From Alistipes sp. (GTDB taxonomy: Bacteria > Bacteroidota > Bacteroidia > Bacteroidales > Rikenellaceae): DNA of 64,000 bases. The notes under the pieces were generated by a model. That model worked only from the letters and a program-made list of their open reading frames with translations, made no database searches and was not told where the DNA came from. The stretch lies in NCBI GenBank assembly GCA_017937125.1, contig JAGBEH010000001.1:744001-808000 (forward strand), written 5' to 3'. Of the stretch, positions 27,344 through 37,480 are shown piece by piece. Position numbers and translations under genes: made by a program. How positions within the stretch are numbered: the first letter of the stretch is position 1; each line of letters starts with the position of its first letter.

Positions 27344-28570
27344 CTAAAATGGAATTTTCGAACGTTTTTTGATACCCTTCAAACTATTTTGTCCTTTTTC
27401 GGAACACTTGAGCGTTATGACGGTGACTTCGGGGCGAACACCTGCACGTATGAACATTCCGACATACCCTATTCCGTCGTTTATATAAAGTTTGTGCCCG
27501 TCGCGTTCGTACAGGCCGCTCCACTCCTTGTAAAACAATTTCGCGGGCGACCATTCGTAGCTGCCGATGCGTAATTTGGCCTGCATACCGTGGACGTGTC
27601 CCGCAAGCGTCAAATCACCGCGCCCGCAGGCGATTATGCTGCTCCACAACTGCGGTATATGAGAAACGGTAATATTGAACATATCCTCGGGTACGCCGTC
27701 ATAACCGTGCGAAATGTCGAAATCGGGAATATCGGTCAGATGGCGGAATTCGTGCAGTTCGTCGGAGAACGACAGCCCCGTAACCGATATGGAATCGCAT
27801 CCGCGGCGGATGTAGGCGGTGGTATCGTCCAATACCGTCCAGCCGAGAGCCCGCTCTTTTTCGAGCAGGACGCGGCTGTTTTCATATTTGGGCAAGGATA
27901 CGGAGTCAAGGATGTATATGCCCGTATCGTGGTTGCCGACAGTCGCGAAAACGGGACCGTCGATTGCCGACAGCAATTCCATCCTCCGTTCGTCGAGTTC
28001 CGAGTGCCGTATAGTGACTAAATCGCCGCTGAAGACCACGATGTCCGGATGCGATGCGTTTATCGCCTCCACCAGCGCCCGCGTCTCTTTTTCGGGATTC
28101 AGCAACGTGCCGATGTGCAGATCGGAGAATTGCACTATGCGAAAGCCGTCGAACGGCTTCGGCAGATTTTCCGAATATATTTCCGTTTCCTTTATCACAA
28201 TGTTCTTGCGTCCAATAATTAAGCCGTAAATGAGATATGAAGCGACCGATACGGCGACGGCTGTCCCTAATATGAGGGTTATGCGCCGCCTCCCGCCAGC
28301 CGGCAGAAACACATAAAACGCTATGCGCGGCAGTACCGATATAATATATATGGTAAAGAGCCACATCACCGTATTCATAACCGTCGGCGTGTTGTCTGTG
28401 ACGAAAAGCATTATCGACGGAATCGACAACGGGATTAGGTCTGTGACCGATGCGAATACGATGAACGCTATCCGTAGGGTTTTGACGGACAGTTTCGATA
28501 CGTATCGCATATATACGGCATAGTCGGCTGCGACTGTCGCCATATAAAACAGGATGAATAAATATTTCAT
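27344..28570 (-). CDS. Membrane-anchored calcineurin-like metallophosphoesterase
   Basis: A 408-residue protein with N-terminal membrane helices (about three or four in residues 1-130) and a C-terminal metallophosphoesterase domain of the YkuE/YaeI type. Metal ligands are visible: Asp and His in FSDLHIGTL, Asp in VFSGDLVTI, Asn-His in ATVGNHDTG and the C-terminal histidines in LAGHVHGMQ. Relatives hydrolyse lipid-linked pyrophosphates such as UDP-diacylglucosamine or act in cell-envelope turnover, so an envelope role is likely but the substrate is unknown. The ATG at 28570 is preferred over an upstream GTG. It is monocistronic. Confidence 0.88.
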   Translation of the reverse strand: MKYLFILFYMATVAADYAVYMRYVSKLSVKTLRIAFIVFASVTDLIPLSIPSIMLFVTDNTPTVMNTVMWLFTIYIISVLPRIAFYVFLPAGGRRRITLILGTAVAVSVASYLIYGLIIGRKNIVIKETEIYSENLPKPFDGFRIVQFSDLHIGTLLNPEKETRALVEAINASHPDIVVFSGDLVTIRHSELDERRMELLSAIDGPVFATVGNHDTGIYILDSVSLPKYENSRVLLEKERALGWTVLDDTTAYIRRGCDSISVTGLSFSDELHEFRHLTDIPDFDISHGYDGVPEDMFNITVSHIPQLWSSIIACGRGDLTLAGHVHGMQAKLRIGSYEWSPAKLFYKEWSGLYERDGHKLYINDGIGYVGMFIRAGVRPEVTVITLKCSEKGQNSLKGIKKRSKIPF

Positions 28571-28575
28571 AAGCA

Positions 28576-28583
28576 CAAATATA
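28576..28583 (-). promoter_or_regulatory. -7 element abutting the phosphoesterase start
   Basis: TATATTTG on the minus strand, five bases before the ATG at 28570. No clear -33 element at 20 bases. If used, the transcript would be essentially leaderless. Confidence 0.5.
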
Positions 28584-28725
28584 CGATTTTTTCGTCATTG
28601 CGCATTATGCCGATTCGATACTGTTGCGGAGCCTGTTATTTGGCATACATCTTGCTTAAAGGGACATAGCGCAAAAAACGTACTTACGTATTTATAAGTT
28701 ATTATAAACCAAAACAGTATTGATT

Positions 28726-30090
28726 ATGAAAACAATTCGACTCTTATTTGCGGCATCTTTAATCGCATCCGTGGTATCGACGGCATCCGCACAACGTCCG
28801 CGGCATCGTCATGCCGACCGCTATGAACCGACGGTATATCTCATATCGGTCAGCGAGACGGATACCGTTTATCGCTGCAATGCGTGTCAGGCACAACAGT
28901 ATCGCAATGCAGCCAACAATGCGGCAATGCAGCAGGCCATTGCGGATTATAACGAAACGCACCGTACGGGTTTCCAGCAGGTAGAGAAGCCGCAATTCAT
29001 CTTCAGCACGAAGAATAATAAATTCTCGTTCGCATTGGGCGGATATGTCAATCTGCGTGCGAGCTACGGCTTCGAGGGTATTCCGAACAATATCGATTTC
29101 GTACCTTACGATATTCCGATCCCCGGGAATTACGCCACTCGCCAGCAGTTCGGTATGGACGCATCGACTTCGCGCCTCTATCTGAAAGCCATCGCCAATA
29201 CCCGTGCCCTCGGCCGCGTAGTAGTGTTCGTGGACGGTGACTTCAGAGGCGGCGGCCGCGACAGCTATACCCCGCGCTTGCGTTCAGCCTACGTATCGTT
29301 CAAGGGTCTGACCCTCGGCCGCGACATAACGACGTTCTGCGATTTGAACGCCGCTCCGCAGACGGTCGATTTCCGCGGTCCCAATGCGTACAACCTCAAT
29401 TTCGCGACGATGATCCGTTATGAAATATCGTTCGCACGCGATTATCTTACTTTCGGAGCGGCTGCCGAAATGCCTAATGTGAGCGGCACTTACGGTGCAT
29501 CGTTCGCGTCTCTTCCGCAGCGTGTGCCCGATTTCCCCGTATATTTGCAGGTGAATTGGGGACGGCATCGTCAGAGCCACTTCCGTGCATCCGCGGTGTT
29601 CCGCGATATGTACATCCGCAGCACTTTGCGTGACAATAACACGACTTTGTTCGGATGGGGCGTGCAGGCCAGCGGTAATATTATGATAGGCCGAGTGCTC
29701 AACATCTTCTTCAACGGCGTATACGGCGAAGGCATAACCCCTTATATTCAGGATTTGACGGGATCGGGACTCGATTTTACTCCCAACCCGCTGCGCCCGA
29801 CCAGCATCCAGACGATGCCGATGTACGGCTGGCAGGTAGCTGCCCAGATAAATCTGCTGAAGAACCTGAGCATCTCGGGCGGATATTCGGCCGTGACCGT
29901 ATGCAAGAAGAATACGTTCTATGCCAATGACGAATACCGTATGGGACAGTATATTTTCGGAAATATCTTCTATAATATCACTCCCCGCTTCAAGATCGCT
30001 GCCGAGTATCTTTACGGACGCCGCGAGAATATGAACGATATGAAGAATCACGCCAATCGCGTAAATATTATGGCGCAGTATAATTTCTGA
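28726..30090 (+). CDS. DcaP-like outer-membrane porin
   Basis: A 454-residue outer-membrane beta-barrel. Signal peptide at 1-22 (SVVSTASAQ), a short periplasmic helical stretch containing a lone Cys pair (RCNACQAQQ) and Asn/Ala/Gln-rich coil (about 45-75), then a barrel starting FSFALGGYVNLRASYGF, the typical opening of the DcaP family. The C-terminal residue is Phe (MAQYNF), the classic barrel-assembly signal. DcaP proteins are trimeric channels for small anionic compounds; the substrate here is unknown. The ATG at 28726 is preferred over an upstream TTG. A strong terminator follows. Confidence 0.88.
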   Translation: MKTIRLLFAASLIASVVSTASAQRPRHRHADRYEPTVYLISVSETDTVYRCNACQAQQYRNAANNAAMQQAIADYNETHRTGFQQVEKPQFIFSTKNNKFSFALGGYVNLRASYGFEGIPNNIDFVPYDIPIPGNYATRQQFGMDASTSRLYLKAIANTRALGRVVVFVDGDFRGGGRDSYTPRLRSAYVSFKGLTLGRDITTFCDLNAAPQTVDFRGPNAYNLNFATMIRYEISFARDYLTFGAAAEMPNVSGTYGASFASLPQRVPDFPVYLQVNWGRHRQSHFRASAVFRDMYIRSTLRDNNTTLFGWGVQASGNIMIGRVLNIFFNGVYGEGITPYIQDLTGSGLDFTPNPLRPTSIQTMPMYGWQVAAQINLLKNLSISGGYSAVTVCKKNTFYANDEYRMGQYIFGNIFYNITPRFKIAAEYLYGRRENMNDMKNHANRVNIMAQYNF

Positions 30091-30170
30091 TGCCCGCATC
30101 GGCGGATATCGGAAGCGTATCGAAACGGCGGTTTCGCCCGCAGTTTCCGTATCCGCGATCGGAAATCTAT

Positions 30171-30212
30171 CGGAAAGGCCTGTATCCCTTACGGATACGG
30201 CCTTTCCGTTTT
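30171..30212 (+). terminator. Intrinsic terminator after the DcaP-like porin
   Basis: CGGAAAGGCC-TGTATCC pairs with GGATAC-GGCCTTTCCG (about 16 bp, one bulge) with a short loop, followed by TTTT. The end of the stem and T-run overlap the palindrome at 30206-30233. Confidence 0.85.
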
Positions 30213-30233
30213 GACGCGGCCGCGTCAAAACGG
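30206..30233. repeat. Perfect 28-bp palindrome
   Basis: CCGTTTTGACGCGG followed directly by its exact complement, with no spacer. It sits between the porin terminator and the DUF4491 gene, with the -7 element of that gene 10 bases after it. Confidence 0.9.
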
Positions 30234-30243
30234 AATAATTTCG

Positions 30244-30251
30244 TATATTTG
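30244..30251 (+). promoter_or_regulatory. -7 element for DUF4491-capA
   Basis: TATATTTG, 23 bases before the DUF4491 ATG. The expected -33 site would fall inside the palindrome, where no TTTG is in register. Confidence 0.55.
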
Positions 30252-30274
30252 CGGTATAAAATTCGGAAAATACT

Positions 30275-30562
30275 ATGGAATTGCATTTCACGGGATTGAT
30301 AATAGGCGTCGCCACGTTTCTCATAATCGGCCTTTTCCATCCGCTGGTTATCAAGGGCGAATATTATTTCGGAGTTAAATGTTGGTGGGCTTTTCTGGCG
30401 GCAGGGATAATTACCGTGTCCGCGTCGCTCTTTATCGAATCCGTATTATGGTCTACTCTTCTCGCGGTCGTGGGCGCCTCGTCGCTGTGGAGTATCGGCG
30501 AGTTGTTCCAGCAGCGTGAACGGGTGCGTAAAGGCTGGTTCCCAAAACGTAAGAAAGATTGA
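30275..30562 (+). CDS. DUF4491 family small membrane protein
   Basis: A 95-residue integral membrane protein with three hydrophobic segments (about 5-22, 38-55 and 58-75) and a charged C-terminal tail (QQRERVRKGWFPKRKKD). The conserved features of DUF4491 are visible: IIGVATFLIIGLFHPLVIKGE and the YYFG-x-KCWW motif. No function is known. The next gene begins two bases after its stop, so it is co-transcribed with a CapA-like lipoprotein. Confidence 0.88.
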   Translation: MELHFTGLIIGVATFLIIGLFHPLVIKGEYYFGVKCWWAFLAAGIITVSASLFIESVLWSTLLAVVGASSLWSIGELFQQRERVRKGWFPKRKKD

Positions 30563-30564
30563 CG

Positions 30565-31635
30565 GTGAAGCGCTGCCTCTGCATATTGTATGTCGCATTG
30601 CTTGCATCCTGCTCGTATCCCGAATGCGGAAGCGAGACGGTTGCGGATTGCATACAGGATGATGCGGCCGAGAAAATCGCACGGGCGAAGCTGCTTTTCG
30701 CGGGTGACGTTATGTGCCATATGCCCCAAGTGTATGCGGCACGTACGGACGGCGGGTACGATTTCCGACCCGTATTCGAATTCGTGAAACCTTATTTCGA
30801 ACGTGCGGATGCCGCCATTGTCAATCTGGAGACTGTAGTGTCGCCGAACGGGCGTTATTCGGGCTATCCGTCATTCGCCTCTCCCGCCGAGTTTGCGGCA
30901 GCCTTGAAATGGGCGGGCGTCGATATTGCCGTTATGGCCAACAATCATTGCTGCGATCGCGGCAGGCGCGGAATTATGGCGACGACGCATTGCCTCGATA
31001 CTCTCGGCATCTCTCGTACCGGAGTCTTCCGCGATGATGCCGACCGGCTGTCCCGCAATCCGCTGCGTTTCGACTGCGGCGGCATCGCATTCGCCCTGCT
31101 TAATTATACCTATGGAACCAACGGACTCGATGTTCCGAACGGTTGCTACGTCAATCTGACGGATACGGCCGTTATGCGGCAGGATTTGCGCCGTGCGGCC
31201 GATGCGGATTGCATTGTGGTCTGTATGCATTGGGGCGATGAATATGTGCGCAAGGCGAACCGTCAGCAACGACGTCTGGCCGATTTCCTGCATCGCAACG
31301 GCGCGGATATCGTCATAGGCAGCCATCCCCACGTCATACAGCCTGCCGATGCCGCCTGCGGCAGGATAACCGTTTGGTCGCTCGGCAATTTCGTCTCCAA
31401 CCAGCGTAAGCGGTTCTGCGACGGCGGATTGATGGCTGAGGTGGATGTCGAGAAGAGGAATGCGAACGATGTGCGCTGTCGGCTGACGTTGATACCTGTA
31501 TGGGTGTCCTTGCCGAACTATCGTATAATTACGCCCGATGCCGATAATGAACTGCCTGGGGCGGAAACGGCGGATTACGAACTGTTTATGCGGGATACGG
31601 AAAAATTGTTGTCGTCAGGTGCGGATACGCAGTGA
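30565..31635 (+). CDS. CapA-family (poly-gamma-glutamate synthesis-like) lipoprotein
   Basis: A 356-residue predicted lipoprotein with a GTG start ([16 protein letters not shown]); the lipobox LASC puts the lipid on Cys16. An in-frame TTG at 30559 is possible but adds only two residues and overlaps the previous stop. The PGA_cap (CapA) metallophosphatase-like domain follows, with metal-site motifs in [34 protein letters not shown] and [10 protein letters not shown]. CapA proteins belong to the calcineurin-like fold and are linked to capsule or peptide-polymer handling; the substrate here is unknown. Confidence 0.87.
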   Translation: MKRCLCILYVALLASCSYPECGSETVADCIQDDAAEKIARAKLLFAGDVMCHMPQVYAARTDGGYDFRPVFEFVKPYFERADAAIVNLETVVSPNGRYSGYPSFASPAEFAAALKWAGVDIAVMANNHCCDRGRRGIMATTHCLDTLGISRTGVFRDDADRLSRNPLRFDCGGIAFALLNYTYGTNGLDVPNGCYVNLTDTAVMRQDLRRAADADCIVVCMHWGDEYVRKANRQQRRLADFLHRNGADIVIGSHPHVIQPADAACGRITVWSLGNFVSNQRKRFCDGGLMAEVDVEKRNANDVRCRLTLIPVWVSLPNYRIITPDADNELPGAETADYELFMRDTEKLLSSGADTQ

Positions 31636-31662
31636 CGGCCTTGCATATAATGTTCGAATAAA

Positions 31663-31694
31663 TTTGGCATTGCGTTCGTTTATTCGTATATTTG
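31663..31694 (+). promoter_or_regulatory. Promoter of rubrerythrin
   Basis: TTTG (31663-31666), exactly 20 bases, TATATTTG (31687-31694), then 29 bases to the ATG. A textbook Bacteroidota promoter, consistent with strong expression of an oxidative-stress protein. Confidence 0.8.
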
Positions 31695-31723
31695 CATTGA
31701 ACAAGTACAAAATAAAACCGATT

Positions 31724-32299
31724 ATGAAAAGCATCAAAGGTACACGCACCGAGCAGAATCTGCTTAAGGCATTCGCCGGTGAGAGTCAGGCACGCAGCCG
31801 TTATACGTTTTTTGCAAGTGCAGCAAAGAAGGAGGGATATGAACAGATAGCGGGCGTATTCCTCGAAACTGCCGAGCAGGAGAAAGAGCACGCCAAAGTG
31901 TTCTTCAAGTTCCTCGAAGGCGGCGACGTTACTATTACGGCATCGTATCCCGCAGGTAAGATTTCCGACACTCGCGAGAACCTTATGGCGGCGGCCAAGG
32001 GCGAAAACGAAGAGTGGGACGTGCTCTATCCCGAATTTGCGGCCGTAGCCGAGGAGGAGGGCTTCCCCGAAGTGGCGCGTGCGTTCAGAAACGTGTCGAA
32101 AGTGGAGGCGGAGCACGAGAAGCGTTATCTGGCGTTGCTCGGCCGCATCACGGACGGCAATTTCTTCATTCGCGACCACGAAATATGGTGGCAGTGCCGT
32201 AATTGCGGCTTCGTATATAAGGGAACCGAAGCCCCTGCGAAGTGCCCGGCTTGCAGCCATCCGCAGGCATATTTCGAGCCCAAGAAGGAGAATTATTAG
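31724..32299 (+). CDS. rbr: Rubrerythrin
   Basis: A 191-residue non-haem diiron peroxidase that reduces hydrogen peroxide in anaerobes. The N-terminal four-helix ferritin-like domain carries the diiron ligands in [22 protein letters not shown] and [15 protein letters not shown]; the C-terminal rubredoxin domain has CRNCGFVY and CPACSHPQ (four Cys for one iron). Length and order are canonical. The ATG at 31724 follows the promoter; longer readings run back into the capA gene. Monocistronic. Confidence 0.97.
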   Translation: MKSIKGTRTEQNLLKAFAGESQARSRYTFFASAAKKEGYEQIAGVFLETAEQEKEHAKVFFKFLEGGDVTITASYPAGKISDTRENLMAAAKGENEEWDVLYPEFAAVAEEEGFPEVARAFRNVSKVEAEHEKRYLALLGRITDGNFFIRDHEIWWQCRNCGFVYKGTEAPAKCPACSHPQAYFEPKKENY

Positions 32300-32349
32300 C
32301 GTGAATATCCGATTTTTTGAAACAGGGGCGGACCATATGATTGTCCGCC

Positions 32350-32380
32350 TTGTTTATTTTTGTGTCTTTTAGTATCTTTG
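32350..32380 (+). promoter_or_regulatory. Promoter of the ettA-hisS-protease operon
   Basis: TTG (32350-32352), 20 bases, TATCTTTG (32373-32380), then 59 bases of leader to the ettA ATG. Confidence 0.7.
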
Positions 32381-32439
32381 CCTTCCGAAGTGAGGCGGCT
32401 TATGTGCCGTCGGAATAATATTACGACTAAATAATTTTT

Positions 32440-34113
32440 ATGGCAGACGAAAAAATCATATTCTCGATGGTGGGTGTTTCGAAGACATTTACCAATCAGA
32501 AGAAAGTATTGAACAACATCTATCTTTCGTTCTTTTACGGTGCGAAAATCGGCATTATAGGCTTGAACGGATCGGGCAAATCTACGCTGATGAAGATAAT
32601 AGCCGGTATCGACAAGAATTTTCAGGGCGAAGTCGTCTTCTCACCCGGATATACGGTCGGGTACCTTGAGCAGGAGCCGCAGTTGGACAATGCCAAGACC
32701 GTAAGGGAGGTCGTGGAAGAGGGATGTGCGGCCACCGTCGCTCTTTTGAAAGAGTATGAAGAGATCAATATGAAGTTGTGCGAGCCGATGGACGACGATG
32801 CGATGGCGAAGTTGATCGAACGTCAGGGCGAACTGTACGAGCAGATAGACCATGTGAACGGATGGGAAATAGACAGCGTGCTCGAACGGGCGATGGATGC
32901 GTTGAGATGTCCCGATCCCGACAGGTCGGTTGCCGTATTGTCGGGAGGCGAACGCCGTCGCGTAGCGTTGTGTCGCCTGCTGTTGCAGCAGCCCGACGTA
33001 CTGTTGCTCGACGAGCCTACCAACCACCTCGATGCGGAGAGCATCGATTGGCTCGAGCAGCATCTTCAGCAGTACAAAGGTACGGTCATAGCCGTTACGC
33101 ACGACCGTTATTTCCTCGACAATGTCGCGGGTTGGATTCTCGAGCTCGACAGAGGCGAGGGGATTCCGTGGAAAGGCAACTATTCGGGCTGGCTCGACCA
33201 GAAGACCAAACGCCTTGCGCAGGAGGAGAAGCAGGAGAGCAAACGCCGAAAGACGCTGGAGCGCGAGTTGGAGTGGGTGCGTATGTCGCCGTCGGGACGC
33301 CGCGCGAAGAGCAAGGCGCGTCTTTCGGCGTATGATAAAATGCTTAACGAGGATACGAAGGAGCGCGAGGAGAAACTCGAGATATTTATCCCGAACGGAC
33401 CTCGTTTGGGCGATGTTGTTATCGAGGCGAATAATGTCTCGAAAGCTTTCGGCGACCGCGTGTTGTACGAGGGGCTCGACTTCAAGCTGCCGCCTGCGGG
33501 CATTGTAGGCGTCATAGGTCCCAACGGAACGGGAAAGACTACCCTTTTCCGTATGATTATGGGGTTGGAGGAGCCGACGTCGGGTACGTTTACTGTCGGG
33601 CAGACGGTTAAACTGGCATACGTCGATCAGCAGCATAAATCCATCGATCCCGAAAAGACGGTTTATGAAGTGATTTCTCAGAACAGCGATTTGATTACAT
33701 TGGGCAACAGGCAGATACCGTCTCGTGCCTATGTCGCGAGATTCAATTTCAGCGGTGCCGATCAGGAGAAGAAATGCGGAATGCTTTCGGGCGGGGAGCG
33801 CAACCGCCTTCATCTTGCGCTCGCACTTAAGGAGGAGGGCAACGTGCTTTTGCTCGACGAGCCGACCAACGATATAGACGTCAATACCCTGCGGGCGCTC
33901 GAGGAGGGTCTCGAGAATTTCGCGGGTTGTGCCGTGGTAATATCGCACGACCGTTGGTTCCTCGACCGTATAGCCACGCATATACTGTCGTTCGAAGGCG
34001 ACTCGAAGGTCGTGTTCTATGAGGGTTCGTACAGCGAATACGAAGAGTGGAAAAAGGCGCAGGGTATGGATACTACGCCCCACAGAGTGAAATACAGAAA
34101 ACTAATGGAGTAA
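32440..34113 (+). CDS. ettA: Energy-dependent translational throttle protein EttA (ABC-F)
   Basis: A 557-residue soluble ABC-F ATPase that binds the ribosomal E site and gates the first steps of elongation according to energy state. Two ABC cassettes: Walker [11 protein letters not shown] and [10 protein letters not shown], signatures [11 protein letters not shown] and [11 protein letters not shown], Walker [12 protein letters not shown] and [11 protein letters not shown]. Between them is the EttA-type arm and linker ([21 protein letters not shown]). No membrane segments. hisS begins 5 bases after its stop. Confidence 0.97.
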   Translation: MADEKIIFSMVGVSKTFTNQKKVLNNIYLSFFYGAKIGIIGLNGSGKSTLMKIIAGIDKNFQGEVVFSPGYTVGYLEQEPQLDNAKTVREVVEEGCAATVALLKEYEEINMKLCEPMDDDAMAKLIERQGELYEQIDHVNGWEIDSVLERAMDALRCPDPDRSVAVLSGGERRRVALCRLLLQQPDVLLLDEPTNHLDAESIDWLEQHLQQYKGTVIAVTHDRYFLDNVAGWILELDRGEGIPWKGNYSGWLDQKTKRLAQEEKQESKRRKTLERELEWVRMSPSGRRAKSKARLSAYDKMLNEDTKEREEKLEIFIPNGPRLGDVVIEANNVSKAFGDRVLYEGLDFKLPPAGIVGVIGPNGTGKTTLFRMIMGLEEPTSGTFTVGQTVKLAYVDQQHKSIDPEKTVYEVISQNSDLITLGNRQIPSRAYVARFNFSGADQEKKCGMLSGGERNRLHLALALKEEGNVLLLDEPTNDIDVNTLRALEEGLENFAGCAVVISHDRWFLDRIATHILSFEGDSKVVFYEGSYSEYEEWKKAQGMDTTPHRVKYRKLME

Positions 34114-34118
34114 CAGAT

Positions 34119-35459
34119 ATGCAGAAACCATCTATTCCGAAGGGTACGCGCGATTTCTCTCCCGTTGAGATGAGTCGCCGACAATATATTTTCGATACGG
34201 TAAAAAGCGTATTCCGCACATACGGGTTTTCGCCGCTCGAAACGCCCGCAATGGAAAACCTCTCTACCCTGCTCGGCAAATACGGCGACGAGGGGGACAA
34301 ACTGTTGTTCAAGATACTCAATTCCGGAGACTATTCGAACGGCTTGACTGCGGACGAGATGCGCAGCGCATCCAAAATTTGCGAAAAGGGGCTGCGTTAC
34401 GATCTTACGGTGCCGTTCGCAAGGTATGTCGTGCAGCACCAGAACGAAATCTCGTTCCCGTTCAAACGTTTCCAGATACAGCCCGTATGGCGTGCCGATC
34501 GTCCGCAGAAAGGCCGTTATCGCGAATTCTATCAGTGCGATGTCGATGTCATCGGTTCGCGTTCGCTGCTCAACGAGTTCGAACTCGTGCAGATCGTCGA
34601 TGGCGTATTCTCGAAACTCGGCATCCGTGTGGTGCTGAAGATGAATAACCGTAAGATATTGTACGGTATCGCCGAGACTATCGGCCATGCGGATAAGATG
34701 ACGGATATAACCGTGGCGATAGATAAGCTGGAGAAGATAGGAATCGAGAATGTAAAGGCGGAGTTGTCCGAACGAGGACTCGGAGCCGATGCGATATCCG
34801 AGCTTCAACCCATACTTGAGTTGAAGGGCTCGAATGTCGAAAAACTCGATACTTTGTCCGCGATTATCGGAGGTTCGGAAGTCGGCGCGAAAGGCATAGA
34901 AGAGATGCGCACCGTATTCGGTTATATCGAACGGTCGGGCATTACCCTTCCCGTGGAACTCGATTTGTCGCTTGCGCGCGGGTTGAATTATTATACGGGA
35001 GCCATTTTCGAGGTCAAGGCTTGCGACTATGCGATAGGTTCGATATGCGGCGGCGGACGTTACGACAATCTTACGGGCATATTCGGCTTGCCCGATATGT
35101 CGGGAGTAGGTATTTCGTTCGGCGCGGATCGCATATACGATGTTATGACGGGATTGAACCTTTTTCCCGAAGATGTGGATTGCTCCACTCGCGTACTTTT
35201 CGCGAATTTGGGTTATGAGGAGGAGGCCGTATCGCTGAAACTGCTGTCGGAGGTGCGCAGGGCAGGTATTGCGGCCGAAATATATCCCGAAAGCGGCAAG
35301 ATGAAGAAACAGATGGAGTACGCCGATCGCCGTGCGATTCCGTATGTCGTCATCATCGGTAGTCGGGAGCTCGAAACGCAGTGTGCGACCGTGAAAAATA
35401 TGAAGTCGGGCGAGCAGTACGGCGTTCGGTTCGGCGAGATTGTTGATGTTCTGAAATAG
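34119..35459 (+). CDS. hisS: Histidine--tRNA ligase
   Basis: A 446-residue class II synthetase. The ATG at 34119 ([13 protein letters not shown]) matches the family start; a longer frame reaches back into ettA and is rejected. Motif 2 is in [23 protein letters not shown], the histidine-specific signatures are ARGLNYYTG and [11 protein letters not shown], motif 3 is in [16 protein letters not shown], and the C-terminal anticodon-binding domain covers about 350-446. It is the middle gene of ettA-hisS-S41 with 5-base gaps on each side. Confidence 0.97.
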   Translation: MQKPSIPKGTRDFSPVEMSRRQYIFDTVKSVFRTYGFSPLETPAMENLSTLLGKYGDEGDKLLFKILNSGDYSNGLTADEMRSASKICEKGLRYDLTVPFARYVVQHQNEISFPFKRFQIQPVWRADRPQKGRYREFYQCDVDVIGSRSLLNEFELVQIVDGVFSKLGIRVVLKMNNRKILYGIAETIGHADKMTDITVAIDKLEKIGIENVKAELSERGLGADAISELQPILELKGSNVEKLDTLSAIIGGSEVGAKGIEEMRTVFGYIERSGITLPVELDLSLARGLNYYTGAIFEVKACDYAIGSICGGGRYDNLTGIFGLPDMSGVGISFGADRIYDVMTGLNLFPEDVDCSTRVLFANLGYEEEAVSLKLLSEVRRAGIAAEIYPESGKMKKQMEYADRRAIPYVVIIGSRELETQCATVKNMKSGEQYGVRFGEIVDVLK

Positions 35460-35464
35460 CGGTT

Positions 35465-37069
35465 ATGAAAAGGGTGTTTCGCGGTATAATAGTTATTTTA
35501 TTGTCGGCGGTTTGCGCCGTGCCCGTGCACGGACAGCGTGCCGACGGTGACGCCGTGAAGCAATTCCAGAAACTGATGCGCTTTTACCGTTATCTCAACG
35601 GTTTGTATGTGGACTCGGTCGCTATGGCCCCTTTGGTTGAGCGTGCCATAGAGGGAATGCTCGAAGAACTCGACCCCCATTCGTCGTACATCCCGCCTGA
35701 GGAGATGAAAGGCGTACGGGAACAGTTCGACGGGGAGTTCAGCGGCATAGGTATAGAATTCAACGTGTACCGCGATACGATCAGGGTCGTGAATGTTATA
35801 GCGGGAGCGCCTGCCGAACGTGTCGGCATTCGTCCCAATGATCGCATCGTGACCATCGACGGCATGAATGCCGTCGGGATGAAACGCGCCGATGTCCCGG
35901 GAAAGTTGCGCGGGAAAACGGGCTCGAAGGTCGCTGTCGGCGTACGGCGCTACGACTCCGACGGAATTATCGACTTCGTAATTACAAGGGACAGAATACC
36001 GTTGCATACGGTGGACGCCGCCTATCGGCTGAACGATACGACCGGCTATATAAGAATCAACCGTTTCGGCCGTACCACGATGAGCGAATTCGAGGAGGCG
36101 TTCGACGGTCTGGGCGGCATAAATTCGCTTATCCTCGACCTGCGCGGCAATGGCGGCGGAATTTTCGAGCAGGCTATCGAATTGTCGGAATTCTTCCTCC
36201 CTGCGGGTCGGAGCATCGTCTCGACAGAGGGGCGCACCGTGCAGCCTAAATCCTATTATGCCCGTCGCGACGGGCGTTTTACCGACGGGAATGTCGTAGT
36301 GTTGGTCGATGAATTTTCGGCTTCGGCCAGTGAAATCGTCGCAGGTGCTTTGCAGGATTGGGACCGTGCCGTCATCGTCGGACGTCCCAGTTTCGGCAAG
36401 GGGCTCGTGCAGCGGCAGGTTATGCTGGACGACAGCTCTTCGGTGCGCATAACTGTCGCCAGATACCACACTCCTACGGGGCGTGTGATACAACGGCCGT
36501 ATGAGAACGGCAAACGGGCGGAATATTACAAGGCGCATAGCGAGCGTTTCGGCGGCCGCAGTGAGGCGGATTCTGCGGGAACGGACGGCAGGCCGTCGTA
36601 TAAGACGCTGCGCAGCGGGCGTACCGTTTACGGCGGCGGAGGAATTACGCCCGATGTGATCTTGCAGGCGGATACGACCGAAGTGACCCCCTACCTTGCC
36701 AAACTCGTCTCCAAGGGCGTGGTAGCCGAATATTTATATGATTATATGGAAGTCGGACGCAAGGGGCTTAAAGCGGAATTCGGGACTTTTGCCGATTTCG
36801 ATAACGGTTTTGCGGTGTCGGATAAGATGATAGACGATCTGACTGCATTCGGAGCCGCGCGCGGTGTCGATAAGGATGCGGAAGAACTCGCCCGTTCGGA
36901 ACGGTATCTGAAAACCCTTATGAAGGCGTACATAGCGCGCAATCTCTTCTCCGATTCCGCCTATTATCAGGTTCTGAATACGGAAGGAGACCCCGTTTAC
37001 GAAAAGGCTGCGGATATTTTGCGTAATTGGAAAAACGAGGGCGGGCCTGTTCTCGACGGAGTAAAATAA
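35465..37069 (+). CDS. S41-family C-terminal processing peptidase
   Basis: A 534-residue periplasmic CtpA-type protease. Signal peptide at 1-24 (AVPVHGQ), helical N-terminal segment, PDZ domain at about 85-165 (GIGIEFNVYRDTIRVVNVI), then the S41 core. Catalytic Ser is in DEFSASASEIVAG and the Lys in GRPSFGKGLVQ; the strand LILDLRGNGGG is also conserved. A C-terminal helical region of about 120 residues ends the protein. CtpA proteases trim C-termini of envelope proteins or peptidoglycan hydrolases. It is last in the ettA-hisS operon. Confidence 0.95.
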   Translation: MKRVFRGIIVILLSAVCAVPVHGQRADGDAVKQFQKLMRFYRYLNGLYVDSVAMAPLVERAIEGMLEELDPHSSYIPPEEMKGVREQFDGEFSGIGIEFNVYRDTIRVVNVIAGAPAERVGIRPNDRIVTIDGMNAVGMKRADVPGKLRGKTGSKVAVGVRRYDSDGIIDFVITRDRIPLHTVDAAYRLNDTTGYIRINRFGRTTMSEFEEAFDGLGGINSLILDLRGNGGGIFEQAIELSEFFLPAGRSIVSTEGRTVQPKSYYARRDGRFTDGNVVVLVDEFSASASEIVAGALQDWDRAVIVGRPSFGKGLVQRQVMLDDSSSVRITVARYHTPTGRVIQRPYENGKRAEYYKAHSERFGGRSEADSAGTDGRPSYKTLRSGRTVYGGGGITPDVILQADTTEVTPYLAKLVSKGVVAEYLYDYMEVGRKGLKAEFGTFADFDNGFAVSDKMIDDLTAFGAARGVDKDAEELARSERYLKTLMKAYIARNLFSDSAYYQVLNTEGDPVYEKAADILRNWKNEGGPVLDGVK

Positions 37070-37106
37070 GTCTTAATTACTTGCATTTTACAATATTTAT
37101 TTTTAA

Positions 37107-37130
37107 CTTCGTTATAACCTAATAACGAAG
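37107..37130 (+). promoter_or_regulatory. Hairpin abutting the DUF3276 start codon
   Basis: CTTCGTTAT (37107-37115) and its complement ATAACGAAG (37122-37130) with a 6-base loop, five bases before the ATG at 37136. As RNA it would sit in the ribosome-loading region; as DNA it is a 24-bp inverted repeat. Confidence 0.6.
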
Positions 37131-37135
37131 AAGCT

Positions 37136-37480
37136 ATGATTTCGCAGTTTCCATCCGACAGCGCTAATGCCGAGTCAGCCGGACGTATTATGACCAAAAC
37201 GGTGAAGGCGGGCAAGCGCACCTACTTTTTCGATGTCTACTCTATGCGTAATTCGGATGATTATTACATTACGATTACCGAGAGCCGCAAAAAGTCCGAT
37301 GAGGACGGTTCGACATATTATGCCAAACAGAAATTGCATCTGTATAAAGAGGATTTCGACAAGTTTTGCATCGGTCTCGAAGCTGCGATAGAGTTCGTCA
37401 AGGCGAGCAAACCCGAATATTTCGCATTGCACCGATCGGATGCGGAGAGTGCGGACGATCTCGATTTCGATACGCTGTAA
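37136..37480 (+). CDS. DUF3276 / PUR-alpha-like nucleic-acid-binding protein
   Basis: A 114-residue protein of the bacterial PUR family (DUF3276), common in Bacteroidota and Spirochaetes. The single PUR repeat covers about 18-92 (KTVKAGKRTYFFDVY, DDYYITITES, KLHLYKEDFDKFCIGLEAAI). PUR proteins dimerise and bind single-stranded purine-rich nucleic acids; the Borrelia homologue binds DNA and RNA. The C-terminus is acidic (DAESADDLDFDTL). A hairpin immediately precedes the start and could be a self-regulatory site. Monocistronic. Confidence 0.9.
   Translation: MISQFPSDSANAESAGRIMTKTVKAGKRTYFFDVYSMRNSDDYYITITESRKKSDEDGSTYYAKQKLHLYKEDFDKFCIGLEAAIEFVKASKPEYFALHRSDAESADDLDFDTL

Noticed and set aside
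32440-34113. EttA as the missing ATPase of the efflux operon.
   Set aside because: It is a cytosolic ABC-F ribosomal factor with the EttA arm and no link to ABC-2 permeases.
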